DNA from: Kutzneria chonburiensis
GTDB taxonomy: Bacteria; Actinomycetota; Actinomycetes; Mycobacteriales; Pseudonocardiaceae
Length of the DNA stretch: 64,000 nt
Direction: 5' to 3'
NCBI RefSeq assembly: GCF_028622115.1
Contig: NZ_CP097263.1
Coordinates: 5,456,001-5,520,000 of the forward strand
Shown here: piece by piece, positions 14,924-23,760 of the stretch
How positions within the stretch are numbered: the stretch's first letter is position 1
Layout: each line of letters starts with the position of its first letter
The notes under the pieces: generated by a model
Told to the model about the DNA's origin: nothing
Database searches by the model: none
The model's input: only the letters and a program-made list of their open reading frames with translations
Made by a program: the position numbers and the translations under genes

Positions 14924-17314
14924 ATGACCAGGACGACGCACGCCGTCGCCGCGACGCTCACCGAACTGTCCGCGATGGACGCCGACACGCTGATCCGCCA
15001 CCTCGGCGTCAGCCCGGCCGGCCTCACGTCCCTCGAACGCAACGCCCGCCTGGCCCGACACGGCCGCAACCGCGTCGCCGGCGCGGACGGCCCGCACTGG
15101 ACGACGCGGCTGCTGCGCTGCCTGCGCAGCCCGTTCGTCGGCCTGCTGCTGGGCCTCGACCTTGTGCTGGCGCTGACCGCCAACCTGGCCGGCGCCCTCA
15201 CCGTCGGGGTGATGGTGCTGGTCAGCGTGCTGCTGCGGTTCGCCCAGGAATACCGCTCCGACCTGGCCGCCAAACGTTTGCGGGCGCTGGTCGCCACCAC
15301 CGCGACCGTCGCGAAGCGCAGCAGTCGATCGCCGCGCCGGTTCGCCGACCCGCTGGGCTCCGTGACCAACGAGCTGCCGGTGGAGCTGCTGGTACCGGGC
15401 GACATCGTGCACCTCAAGGCCGGCGACCTGGTGCCGGCCGACTGCCGGCTGCTCGTCGCGCACGACCTCGTGGTCGAGCAGGCCACGCTGTCCGGGGAGT
15501 CGCTGCCGGTCCGCAAGACCGTGACGACCGACCGGGTCGCCGGCAACGTGCTGGACTCGCCGGTGTTCTGCTTCCTCGGGTCCACAGTGGTCGGCGGCTC
15601 GGCCACGGCCGTCGTGGTCGGCACCGGCGCGGAGACGTACCTGGGGTCCATCGCCGAGCGCATGACGCATGTGGACCGTGACGCCGACGCCGGCATGCGG
15701 TCGGTGAGCTGGACGCTGATCCGGTTCACGCTGGTGCTGGCGCCGATCGTGCTGGCCGTCAGCGGCCTTGTGCACGGCGACTGGTCCGAGGCGGCGCTGT
15801 TCGCGGTGGCGGTCGCTGTCGGCCTGACGCCGGAGATGCTGCCGGTGATCGTCGCCGCCAACCTGGCCAAGGGCGCGGTCGACCTGTCCCGCCAACAGGT
15901 GATCGTGAAGCAGCTGCGGGCCGTGCACGAGTTCGGACAGCTGGACGTGCTGTGTGTGGACAAGACCGGCACGCTGACCGACGACCGGATCGTGCTGGAG
16001 CCGACCGACGAGCGCACGCTGGAGCTGGCGTACGTCAACTCCGCCTTGCAAGCTGGCCTGCGCAATCCCTTCGACCGGGCGGTGATCGACGCCGTCGAGC
16101 CCGATCACCGGCTGCTCCTCGAGGCCCGGTACCGGCTGGTCGACGAGCTGCCGTTCGACCACAAGCGCCGCCGCATGTCGGTGATCGTCCGCGACACCGA
16201 CGGCCGGCACCTGCTGGTCACCAAGGGCGCGATCGACCACGAGGCCGCCTTGCACGGCACGAGGGTGCTCGGCTTGTGGTGCAAGGAGATCGAGGGCCGG
16301 GAGATCTACCAGCTGTCCGATGAGGACGGTGCCGAGCTGATCGGCCACCTCTTCTTCCAAGACCCGCCGAAGAAGTCGGCCGCGCAAGCCGTGCGACAGC
16401 TGCGCGAGCTCGGCATCGAGATCGTCGTCGTCACGGGCGACAACGAGGCGGTGGCGCGCAAGGTGTGCCGGGACATCGGCATCCCGGACGCTGTCGTGCA
16501 CGCGAAGGCGACACCGGCCCGCAAGGCCGAGATCGTCCGCGAGCTGCGAAAGAACCACACGGTCGGCTTCCTCGGCGACGGCGTGAACGACGCCGCCGCG
16601 CTGCGCGAGGCCGACCTGGCGATCTCCGTCGGCACCGCGCTGCCGGTGGCCCGCGACACGGCCGAGGTCATCCTGCTGCGCAAGGATCTCACCGTGCTGG
16701 CCCAGGGCGTGCTGGCCGGGCGGCGGACGTTCGCCAACACGATGAAGTACGTCAAGCTGACGGCCAGCTCCAACTTCGGCAACGTGCTCAGTGTGCTGGC
16801 GGCCGCCGTCTTCCTGCCGTTCCTGCCGATGCTGCCGGTGCAGCTGCTCGTCCAGAACCTGGCCTACGATCTCGCTCAACTGGCGATCCCGTGGGATGGC
16901 GTGGATCGTGAGCAGGTGAGCTCTCCTCGCAAGTGGGCCGGCGGCGACCTCGCCCGGTTCATGCTGCTGGTCGGCCCGCTCAGCTCCGTGTTCGACCTCG
17001 TCCTGTTCGCCGCCATGCGCCACTACGACCCGGCCACCTTCCGTACCGGCTGGTTCGTCGAAGGCCTGCTGTCCCAGCTGCTGATCGTGCACGTCATCCG
17101 CACCCAGCGGCGGTCGCGGGCCAGCCGGCCGGTGATCGTCGCGACCGTGCTGACGGCCGTGGTCGGACTGCTGCTGCCGTTCACCGGGCTGTTCGGCCTT
17201 GTCCAGCTGCCGGCCACGTATTTCCTGTGGCTGGCCGCCATAATCGTGGGCTACTGCGCGCTCGTGCAGGCCGTGAAAACCGGCTACGTCCGCAAGTTCG
17301 CCACCTGGTTGTGA
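14924..17314 (+). CDS. mgtA: Magnesium-translocating P-type ATPase
   Basis: 796 residues; imports Mg2+ with ATP hydrolysis in the cytoplasmic membrane. The TLSGES actuator motif, the phosphorylated Asp in CVDKTGTLTD, and the GDGVNDAAALREADLAI hinge are intact. The membrane region includes the PEMLPVIV segment typical of the MgtA/MgtB subfamily. The chosen ATG at 14924 starts just before the N-terminal cytoplasmic segment. It is followed after 9 nt by mgtC on the same strand, so the two form an operon. The leader ORF and hairpin before it suggest post-initiation control, presumably by Mg2+. Confidence 0.95.
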   Translation: MTRTTHAVAATLTELSAMDADTLIRHLGVSPAGLTSLERNARLARHGRNRVAGADGPHWTTRLLRCLRSPFVGLLLGLDLVLALTANLAGALTVGVMVLVSVLLRFAQEYRSDLAAKRLRALVATTATVAKRSSRSPRRFADPLGSVTNELPVELLVPGDIVHLKAGDLVPADCRLLVAHDLVVEQATLSGESLPVRKTVTTDRVAGNVLDSPVFCFLGSTVVGGSATAVVVGTGAETYLGSIAERMTHVDRDADAGMRSVSWTLIRFTLVLAPIVLAVSGLVHGDWSEAALFAVAVAVGLTPEMLPVIVAANLAKGAVDLSRQQVIVKQLRAVHEFGQLDVLCVDKTGTLTDDRIVLEPTDERTLELAYVNSALQAGLRNPFDRAVIDAVEPDHRLLLEARYRLVDELPFDHKRRRMSVIVRDTDGRHLLVTKGAIDHEAALHGTRVLGLWCKEIEGREIYQLSDEDGAELIGHLFFQDPPKKSAAQAVRQLRELGIEIVVVTGDNEAVARKVCRDIGIPDAVVHAKATPARKAEIVRELRKNHTVGFLGDGVNDAAALREADLAISVGTALPVARDTAEVILLRKDLTVLAQGVLAGRRTFANTMKYVKLTASSNFGNVLSVLAAAVFLPFLPMLPVQLLVQNLAYDLAQLAIPWDGVDREQVSSPRKWAGGDLARFMLLVGPLSSVFDLVLFAAMRHYDPATFRTGWFVEGLLSQLLIVHVIRTQRRSRASRPVIVATVLTAVVGLLLPFTGLFGLVQLPATYFLWLAAIIVGYCALVQAVKTGYVRKFATWL

Positions 17315-17323
17315 GGCATTCTC

Positions 17324-18058
17324 GTGAACACCCTTGACATGTCGCTGCGCCTGCTGGCCGGCGTCGGCCTCGGCGCCGCCATCGGCTTCGAGCGCCAGTA
17401 CCGGGCCCGGATGGCCGGCCTGCGGACCAACGCGCTGGTGGCCGCCGGCGCCACGCTTTTCGTGCTGCTGTCCGGTTACGGCTTCGACACCGTGCCCGGG
17501 CACGCCAGCGCCGACCCGACCCGGGTCGCCGCGCAGATCGTGTCCGGCATCGGCTTCCTCGGCGCCGGCGTGATCATGCGCGACGGCCTGAACGTGCGCG
17601 GCCTCAACACCGCGGCCACGCTGTGGTGCTCGGCCGCGGTCGGCGCACTGGCCGGGGCCGGCCTGTACCAGCCGGCGGTCGCCGGCACGGTCGTGGTGCT
17701 GGTGGCCAACGTGGTGCTGCGCTGGGTCGGCCGCGCCGTCGACCGCAGGCCGGCGTCCGGCGAGGAGACGACGACCGCATACACCTTCATGGCCGTCACG
17801 AAGGATGACGCAGAGGCGCACATAAGGGCACTCCTGGTGCAATCGATGACCGGCACTTCGTTCCAACTTCAGTCCGTGTCCAGTCGTAACAGCTCCGTTG
17901 ACGGTTACGTCGAAGTGCGCGCCGACCTGCTGACCGAGAGCCGTGACGACAAGCAGATGGAGTCGGCGGTGTCCCGGCTGAGCATGGAGCCGCAGGTGAC
18001 CAGCGTCCGGTGGACGGCGCGGGCCACGCGAAACGCCGCTTCGCGGGACGACGACTGA
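17324..18058 (+). CDS. mgtC: MgtC/SapB family membrane protein
   Basis: 244 residues. Five hydrophobic segments in the first 150 residues with the family pattern LLAGVGLGAAIGFERQYRARMAGLRTNALVAAGA and GIGFLGAGVIMRDGLNVRGLNTAATLWCSAAVGALAGAG. A soluble ACT-like C-terminal domain of about 90 residues follows. MgtC proteins adjust ATP synthase activity or ion balance during Mg2+ limitation. The GTG at 17324 lies 9 nt after mgtA, so it is cotranscribed with it. Confidence 0.93.
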   Translation: MNTLDMSLRLLAGVGLGAAIGFERQYRARMAGLRTNALVAAGATLFVLLSGYGFDTVPGHASADPTRVAAQIVSGIGFLGAGVIMRDGLNVRGLNTAATLWCSAAVGALAGAGLYQPAVAGTVVVLVANVVLRWVGRAVDRRPASGEETTTAYTFMAVTKDDAEAHIRALLVQSMTGTSFQLQSVSSRNSSVDGYVEVRADLLTESRDDKQMESAVSRLSMEPQVTSVRWTARATRNAASRDDD

Positions 18059-18115
18059 TCGGCATTGGTAGGGTCACGCGTCGGCGGGGGCCGGTAGCGA
18101 AGACGGGGGTTACCC

Positions 18116-19261
18116 ATGGGCTTGATCGACAAGATCAAGGGCGAGTTCATCGACATCATCGAGTGGACCGACGACAGTCGGGACACCATTGTCTGGCGGT
18201 TCCCCCGCTACGACAACGAGATCAAGATGAACGCGAAGCTGACGGTGCGCGAGTCGCAGGCGGCCGTGTTCGTCAACGAGGGGCAGATCGCCGACGCGTT
18301 CCCGCCCGGCATGTACACCCTGCAGACGCAGAACATGCCCATCCTGTCCACGATCAAGGGCTGGAAGTACGGCTTCAACTCGCCGTTCAAGGCCGAGGTG
18401 TATTTCGTCAACACCCGGCAGTTCACCGACTTCAAGTGGGGCACGCAGAACCCGGTCATCCTGCGCGACCCGGAGTTCGGCATGGTCCGGCTGCGCGCCT
18501 TCGGCGGCTTCTCGGTCCGGGTGGTCGACCCGCCGGCCCTGCTGCGCGAGCTGGCCGGCACCGACCCGCAGTTCCGCACCGAAGAGGTCGGCGAGTACAT
18601 CAAGAGCATCATCGTCAGCCGGCTGGGCACCGCGCTGGCCACGGCCGGCGTGCCGATGCTCGACCTGGCCACCCAGCAGGGCACCATCGGCGACAAGCTG
18701 GCCCCGGTGCTGAGCCAGGAGCTGGCCTCGGTCGGCCTGTCCATCCCCAAGTTCGTCATCGAGAACATCTCGCTGCCGCCCGAGGTCGAGGCCGCGCTGG
18801 ACAAGCGCACCCAGATGGGCATCGTCGGCGACCTGAACCAGTACACCCAGTTCCAGACGGCCAACGCGATCGGCGACGCCGCCAAGAACCCCGGCGGCGC
18901 CGGTGAGGGCCTCGGCGTCGGTCTCGGCATGGCGCTGGGCCAGCGGGTCGGCCAGCAGTACCAGCAGCCGCAGCCGTACCAGCAGCCCGGCTATCCGCAG
19001 CAGGGCTACCAGCAGCAGGGCCCGCCGCCGATGGCGCCGCCGCCGCTGCCGCAGCAGACCCAGTGGTACGTCGGCTCGAACGGCCAGCAGCTCGGCCCGT
19101 TCGACCAGAACGGCCTCCAGCAGCAGGTCGGCGCGGGCGTGCTGACGCCGCAGTCGCTGGTGTGGCACCAGGGCATGGCCGCCTGGACGCCGGCCGCACA
19201 GGTGCCGGAGCTGACGCCGCTGTTCGGCGCCACCCCGCCGCCGCTGCCCCCGCAGGGCTGA
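18116..19261 (+). CDS. SPFH/YdjI-like protein with C-terminal GYF-type domain
   Basis: 381 residues. The first 270 residues belong to the SPFH (stomatin-like) YdjI/virion-core family, starting MGLIDKIKGEFIDIIEWTDDS. A Gln/Pro/Tyr-rich linker (about 275-315) is followed by a GYF_2-like domain (TQWYVGSNGQQLGPFDQNGL...LVWHQGMAAWTPA). The family recruits partners to membrane sites and is linked in some bacteria to envelope stress or phage-shock responses. The stop is 4 nt before the next gene, so the two are one transcriptional unit. Confidence 0.85.
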   Translation: MGLIDKIKGEFIDIIEWTDDSRDTIVWRFPRYDNEIKMNAKLTVRESQAAVFVNEGQIADAFPPGMYTLQTQNMPILSTIKGWKYGFNSPFKAEVYFVNTRQFTDFKWGTQNPVILRDPEFGMVRLRAFGGFSVRVVDPPALLRELAGTDPQFRTEEVGEYIKSIIVSRLGTALATAGVPMLDLATQQGTIGDKLAPVLSQELASVGLSIPKFVIENISLPPEVEAALDKRTQMGIVGDLNQYTQFQTANAIGDAAKNPGGAGEGLGVGLGMALGQRVGQQYQQPQPYQQPGYPQQGYQQQGPPPMAPPPLPQQTQWYVGSNGQQLGPFDQNGLQQQVGAGVLTPQSLVWHQGMAAWTPAAQVPELTPLFGATPPPLPPQG

Positions 19262-19265
19262 GCCG

Positions 19266-20390
19266 ATGACCTTCAGCCCGGGTGGGACCGTGTCCCCCAA
19301 CGCCTTCCCGTGTGGCGGCTGTGGCGCGCGCGTCGAGTTCGCGCCCGGCACGACCGCCATGCGCTGCCCGTACTGCGGGTACGAGCAGCAGATCAGCCAC
19401 GGCGACCAGCAGGTGCAGGAGCACGACTTAGCCGAGCTGGCCACGTTGCCGCGCAAGCCGGTGGCGCAGCTGGCCGCCTACGTCTACGTGTGCCAGCGCT
19501 GCGCCGCGCAGACCCAGAGCAACGACACGGCGACCCAGTGCCAGTTCTGCGGCAGTCCGCTGGTGATGGACCCGCAGGCCAGCGGGCAGATCATGCCCGA
19601 GGCCGTGCTGCCGTTCGCCTTGGACCGCAACGGGATGCGGGAGGCGCTGCGCAAGTGGATCAGCTCCCGCTGGTTCGCGCCGAACGCGCTGAAGAAGGTC
19701 AGCGAGGCCGAGTCCACGCGCGGCACCTATGTGCCGCACTGGACCTACGACTCGCAGACCTACTCCAGCTACTCCGGGGCCCGCGGCGAGCACTACTACG
19801 TCACCGAGACGTACACCGACTCGGACGGCCGGACCCAGACCCGGCAGGTGCAGCGGACCCGCTGGTACCCGGTTTCCGGGCAGGTCGAGCGGTTCTTCGA
19901 CGACGTGCTGGTGCCGGGCAACACGGGCAACGTGCCGCCGGCCAAGGTGGACGCGCTCGCGCCGTGGCCGCTGCCCGAGGCCGCGCCGTTCGCGCCGCAG
20001 TACCTGGCCGGCTTCACCTCGCTGCGCTACGACGTGGAGCCCGAGACCGGCCTGGAAGAGGCCAAGCGGCGGATGTCCTCGGTCATCCACGAGGACTGCC
20101 GCCGCGACATCGGCGGTGACGAGCAGCGGGTCGACGGCGTCAACACCAACTACACCGCGCTGACCTTCAAGCTGATGCTGCTGCCCATCTGGATCGCCTG
20201 CTACCTCTACGGCGGCAAGACCTGGCAGATCCTGGTCAACGGGCAGACCGGCGAGGTGCACGGGGAACGCCCGTACAGCAAGATGAAGATCTTCCTGGCG
20301 ATCCTGATCGGCATCCTGGTGGTCGGCGTGATCCTGTACTTCGTGCTCAGCGGCCACCACACGACCACAACGACAACCCACCACCGCTAA
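19266..20390 (+). CDS. Zinc-ribbon protein with C-terminal membrane anchor (TFIIB-type zinc finger family)
   Basis: 374 residues. Two zinc ribbons lie in the first 95 residues (CGGC/CPYC and CQRC/CQFC). The middle is a soluble domain with tryptophan- and tyrosine-rich strands (THWTYDSQTYSSYSGARG-like, FFDDVLVPG). Near the C-terminus two hydrophobic stretches surround ILVNGQTGEVHGERPYSK, with TTTTTTHHR at the end. Often annotated as a PriA-superfamily zinc finger, but no helicase motifs are present. Its pairing with the SPFH gene at 4 nt spacing is recurrent in actinomycetes, so they probably work together at the membrane. Molecular role unknown. Confidence 0.75.
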   Translation: MTFSPGGTVSPNAFPCGGCGARVEFAPGTTAMRCPYCGYEQQISHGDQQVQEHDLAELATLPRKPVAQLAAYVYVCQRCAAQTQSNDTATQCQFCGSPLVMDPQASGQIMPEAVLPFALDRNGMREALRKWISSRWFAPNALKKVSEAESTRGTYVPHWTYDSQTYSSYSGARGEHYYVTETYTDSDGRTQTRQVQRTRWYPVSGQVERFFDDVLVPGNTGNVPPAKVDALAPWPLPEAAPFAPQYLAGFTSLRYDVEPETGLEEAKRRMSSVIHEDCRRDIGGDEQRVDGVNTNYTALTFKLMLLPIWIACYLYGGKTWQILVNGQTGEVHGERPYSKMKIFLAILIGILVVGVILYFVLSGHHTTTTTTHHR

Positions 20391-20422
20391 CCAAGATCAA
20401 GGGACCGACCCTCACGTTGAAC

Positions 20423-20475
20423 GTCAGGAAGGGCCCCTTACTGACGTTGAACGTCAGTAAGGGGCCCTTCCTGAC
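20423..20475. repeat. Perfect 26-bp inverted repeat, possible bidirectional terminator
   Basis: Arms 20423-20448 and 20450-20475 are exact reverse complements separated by one G, and each contains AAGGGGCCCTT-type sequence. A partial copy of the sequence before the left arm (ACGTTGAACGTCAGG, from about 20413) repeats across the centre. It lies between the convergent zinc-ribbon and AfsR-like genes, and the AfsR-like stop codon (20454) is inside it. A related but not identical hairpin is at 42118. Confidence 0.85.
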
Positions 20476-23400
20476 TTAAGCGGCAAGCAAAGCGCTGAGG
20501 CGGCGGGGCTGGGGGCGTCGCAGCGGCGGTAGAGGTCGCTGGCCTCGCGCCAGTGCGGCAGGGCCGCGGCCAAGCCGACCGTCTCCCGTAGCGCGATGCC
20601 GAGCACGCACAGCGTGGCGGCGATGCTGAGCCGGTCGCCGCACTGTCGCTGCACGGTCAGTGCCTCGGTGGCCAGCACGACCGCCCTCGACGCCTGCGTG
20701 CCGGCCAGTGCGATGTCGGCCAGCACCGACAGCGCCCGCCCCTCCAGCGCCCGGTAGCCGACGTCGCGGGCGATGCTCAGCGCGTGTTGCGCGTAGTCGT
20801 TGGCCTGCCCGACGCCGCCGGTCGGCAACACGTTGGCGGCCAAGGTGATCAGCGCGTTGCACTCGTCGTAGCGGGCGCCGATGGCCCGGGCCAGGGCGAC
20901 CGCCCGCTCGCATTCCTTGGTGCCGCCGAGGATCGTGCCGAGCATGATCCAGCCGCCGGCCTCGGTCCGCAGGTCGCCCAGATCGGCGGCGATCTCGACG
21001 GCCGCCCGCGCGGCGGCCAGCGCCTCCTCGCGCCGGCCGGCGGCGTGCTGGATGTCCGAGATGTAGAGCTGTGACTGGGCTTCGTTGTTGCGTGCGCCGA
21101 TCTCCCGGCTCAGCACCAGCCCGGCCTGGCAGCTCTCCAGCGCCTCGTCCAGGTCGCCGCGCAGCTCCAGCGAGCCGCCAAGGTAGATCAGCACGGCGCC
21201 TTCGCCGCGCTGGTCGATCTCCCGGGTGATGACCAGCGCCCGCCGGTAGAAGTCCACCGCCCGGTCCGGCTCGCCCCGCTGCTGGCAGGCGATGCCGAGA
21301 TTGGCCAGCACCATCTTCTCGGTGAACCGGTTGCCCAGCATCAGGCCGATCCGCAGCGCCTGCTCGTAGTACGTGGTCGCCTTGGCCAGCTCGCCGGTGG
21401 AGGCGGCGATCAACCCGAGGTTGTTCAGCACGGAAGCCTGGCCCGGCCACCATTCCGTCTGCCGGCACAGGTCGAGCGACGCGGTCCACAGTTCGACCGC
21501 CTCGGGGTACTGGTTCACGGCGTAGTGCGCGGTGCCGAGGCTGAAGAGCGCGGCGGCCTTCGCCTTCGGATCGTCGACGGACACCGCCACGGCGAGGCGG
21601 GCCACCGCGAACCAGTCGGCGAGATCCCCGCTGTGGTACAGAAAACCGCGGATCGCGTCGGCCAGCAGCCAGGCCCGTTCGCGCTGTCCGGCCCGCGCGG
21701 CGTCGTGGACGGCGGCGACCACGCTGGGCCGCTCCGCGTCCAGCCACTTCCGCGCGGACGCCGAGTCGTCGAACACCTTTTCGGTCGGTGCCACCAGTTG
21801 CAGCATGTGCGGGTACAGCACGCCGACCGCCGCGCGGGTGTGCCGCAGGTACAGGTCGAGCAGCCGGCACAGCACGTTTTCCCGTTCCTCGGCGCTGTCC
21901 TGCTCGTGCGAGCGTTCACGGGCGTACTGCCGCAACAGGTCGTGACACGTGTAGCGACCCGGCACCGGTTGGTCGACCAGGTGCACCGCGGCCAGCTGGT
22001 CCAGCAATCTCGCGGCCTCGCAAGGAGTTGCCTCGATCAGCGCGGCCGCCGACTCGGCGCTGACGTCCGGGCCCGGCACCAAACCCAAGCGGCGGAACAG
22101 TTCCTGCGCCTCCGGCTTCAGCCCCGAGTACGACAGGTCGAACGCGGCGCGGACGGCGCTCTGCTCGTCGCCGTCGATTCGCAGTGACGCCAGCAGATCG
22201 CCCTGGGTCAGCGCCTCGACGTGATCGGCGAGCGGCCGCCACTGGTGGTTGGCCAGCTGCGCCGCGGTGATCCGCAGCGCCAGCGGCAGATGGGCGCAGG
22301 TGCCGGCCAGCGTGGCCGCCGCCTCGGCGTCGGCGTCGATCCGCTCCGCGCCGACCATCCGACGCAGCAAGGAAAGCGCCTCATCCGGGGACATCACGTC
22401 CAGCGCCAGCCGGTGCGCGCCTTCCATCGCGACCAGCCCGTCAAGGCGATCGCGACTGGTGATCAGCACCTGGCAGCCGGCGCCGGCCGGCAGCAGCGGC
22501 CGCACCTGCTCCGCGCTGACGGCATTGTCCAGCAGCACCAACACTTTCCGATCGGCCAGCAGCGTCCGGTACAGGCCCGTGGCCTCGGCCAGGTCGACCG
22601 GCACCTGATCCGGCTCCACGCCGACGGCTCGCAGGAACTGGGACAGCGCGTGCAGCGGCTGCACCGGCGCGCCGACGGAGTAGCCGTTGAGGTTGACGTA
22701 CAGCTGCCCGTCCGGGAACTGGGCCCGGACCCGGTGCCCCCACTGCACCACCAGGGCCGTCTTGCCGACGCCGGCCGTGCCGACGACCAGCTTGACCGCG
22801 CCGGCCGCGTCCAGGGCGGCGAACTGCGCCTCGCGGCCGGTGAAGTCGCCGATGGCCGGCGGCAGCAGCGCCGGCGCCGTCATCGCCACCGACCGCGGCG
22901 GCGCGGTGCTGGTCAGCGCCTGGTCGTTGCGCAGGATGGACAGCTCCAGCCGGGCCAGCTCCTCACCCGGGTCGATGCCCAGCTCCTCGGCCAGCAGCGC
23001 CCGGGTCCGCCGCGACACCGCCAGCGCCCGGCTGCTCTGGCCGCCGCGGTGCAGGGCCAGCATCAGCTGCCCGACCAGGCGTTCCCGGGTCGGATACTGG
23101 TCGACGAGCGTGGTCAGCTCGCCCAGCGCCTCCTGGTGCCGGCCCAGCCGCAGCAGCGTGTCGAACCGGTCCTCCTGGGCCACCAGCCGGGCCTCGGTGA
23201 CCCCGCCGACCAGCTGGTCGATCACCTCCGGGTCGGCCGTGTCGACCAGCGCCGGGCCCCGCCACAGCCCCAGCGCCTCGTCCAGCAGACGCAGCCGGGA
23301 CGAGTCGGCGTCGGCTTCGCGGGCCTGCGCGACCAGGGCCTGGAACCGGTGCACGTCGATCAGCATCGGATCGGCCTTCAGCTGATAGCCCGAGCCGCGC

Positions 23401-23651
23401 GTGACCACGGCCAGGTCGGCGTCGGCCTCCGCGAGCAGGGCACGGATGCTCGACACCGAGACCCGCACCGCGTGCGCGGCCGTGCGCGGCGCCCGCACCG
23501 GCCACACCAGGTCGACCAGCCGGTCCACCGGGACCAGCCGGTTCACCTCCAGCGCCAGCACCGCGAGCACGAGCCGGCGCTGGCGCGGGCCGAGGTCGAC
23601 CACCGTCTCCCCGATCCGCGCCTGCACCGGCCCGAGCAGCCGAAGTTCCAT
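20454..23651 (-). CDS. AfsR/SARP-type regulator (SARP-BTAD-NB-ARC-TPR)
   Basis: 1065 residues. OmpR-type winged helix (1-95), bacterial transcriptional activator domain (to about 245), NB-ARC ATPase with P-loop VGTAGVGKTALV (near residue 290) and LVLLDNAVSAEQVRPLLP, then a long TPR array (about 640-1050). Such proteins activate secondary metabolism, usually under phosphorylation or ligand control. No biosynthetic cluster is next to it. The last residues (LKSGRAPY) are encoded by the 20423 hairpin. An out-of-frame TAA sits exactly at the hairpin edge, as if the original C-terminus had been changed by a shift. ATG at 23651. Confidence 0.92.
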   Translation of the reverse strand: MELRLLGPVQARIGETVVDLGPRQRRLVLAVLALEVNRLVPVDRLVDLVWPVRAPRTAAHAVRVSVSSIRALLAEADADLAVVTRGSGYQLKADPMLIDVHRFQALVAQAREADADSSRLRLLDEALGLWRGPALVDTADPEVIDQLVGGVTEARLVAQEDRFDTLLRLGRHQEALGELTTLVDQYPTRERLVGQLMLALHRGGQSSRALAVSRRTRALLAEELGIDPGEELARLELSILRNDQALTSTAPPRSVAMTAPALLPPAIGDFTGREAQFAALDAAGAVKLVVGTAGVGKTALVVQWGHRVRAQFPDGQLYVNLNGYSVGAPVQPLHALSQFLRAVGVEPDQVPVDLAEATGLYRTLLADRKVLVLLDNAVSAEQVRPLLPAGAGCQVLITSRDRLDGLVAMEGAHRLALDVMSPDEALSLLRRMVGAERIDADAEAAATLAGTCAHLPLALRITAAQLANHQWRPLADHVEALTQGDLLASLRIDGDEQSAVRAAFDLSYSGLKPEAQELFRRLGLVPGPDVSAESAAALIEATPCEAARLLDQLAAVHLVDQPVPGRYTCHDLLRQYARERSHEQDSAEERENVLCRLLDLYLRHTRAAVGVLYPHMLQLVAPTEKVFDDSASARKWLDAERPSVVAAVHDAARAGQRERAWLLADAIRGFLYHSGDLADWFAVARLAVAVSVDDPKAKAAALFSLGTAHYAVNQYPEAVELWTASLDLCRQTEWWPGQASVLNNLGLIAASTGELAKATTYYEQALRIGLMLGNRFTEKMVLANLGIACQQRGEPDRAVDFYRRALVITREIDQRGEGAVLIYLGGSLELRGDLDEALESCQAGLVLSREIGARNNEAQSQLYISDIQHAAGRREEALAAARAAVEIAADLGDLRTEAGGWIMLGTILGGTKECERAVALARAIGARYDECNALITLAANVLPTGGVGQANDYAQHALSIARDVGYRALEGRALSVLADIALAGTQASRAVVLATEALTVQRQCGDRLSIAATLCVLGIALRETVGLAAALPHWREASDLYRRCDAPSPAASALCLPLKSGRAPY

Positions 23652-23716
23652 GTGTCCCCCAGGACATTCGCCACCTGGGTGTTCAGGAGCACCGTAGCCG
23701 GTCCTGGATACACGAA

Positions 23717-23745
23717 TGGGGCTCGCCCCCGACGGACGAGCCCCA
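23717..23745. terminator. Terminator of the FtsX-type operon
   Basis: TGGGGCTCG (23717-23725) and CGAGCCCCA (23737-23745) form a 9-bp stem 15 nt downstream of the minus-strand permease stop. There is no strong U-tract, as is common in high-GC actinomycetes. Confidence 0.65.
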
Positions 23746-23760
23746 CCCGGTCCATCGCGT

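Noticed and set aside
14183-17866. Minus-strand open frame of over 1200 codons opposite mgtA/mgtC
   Set aside because: Antisense shadow of real genes (His/Gln/Arg-rich), with no conserved domain.
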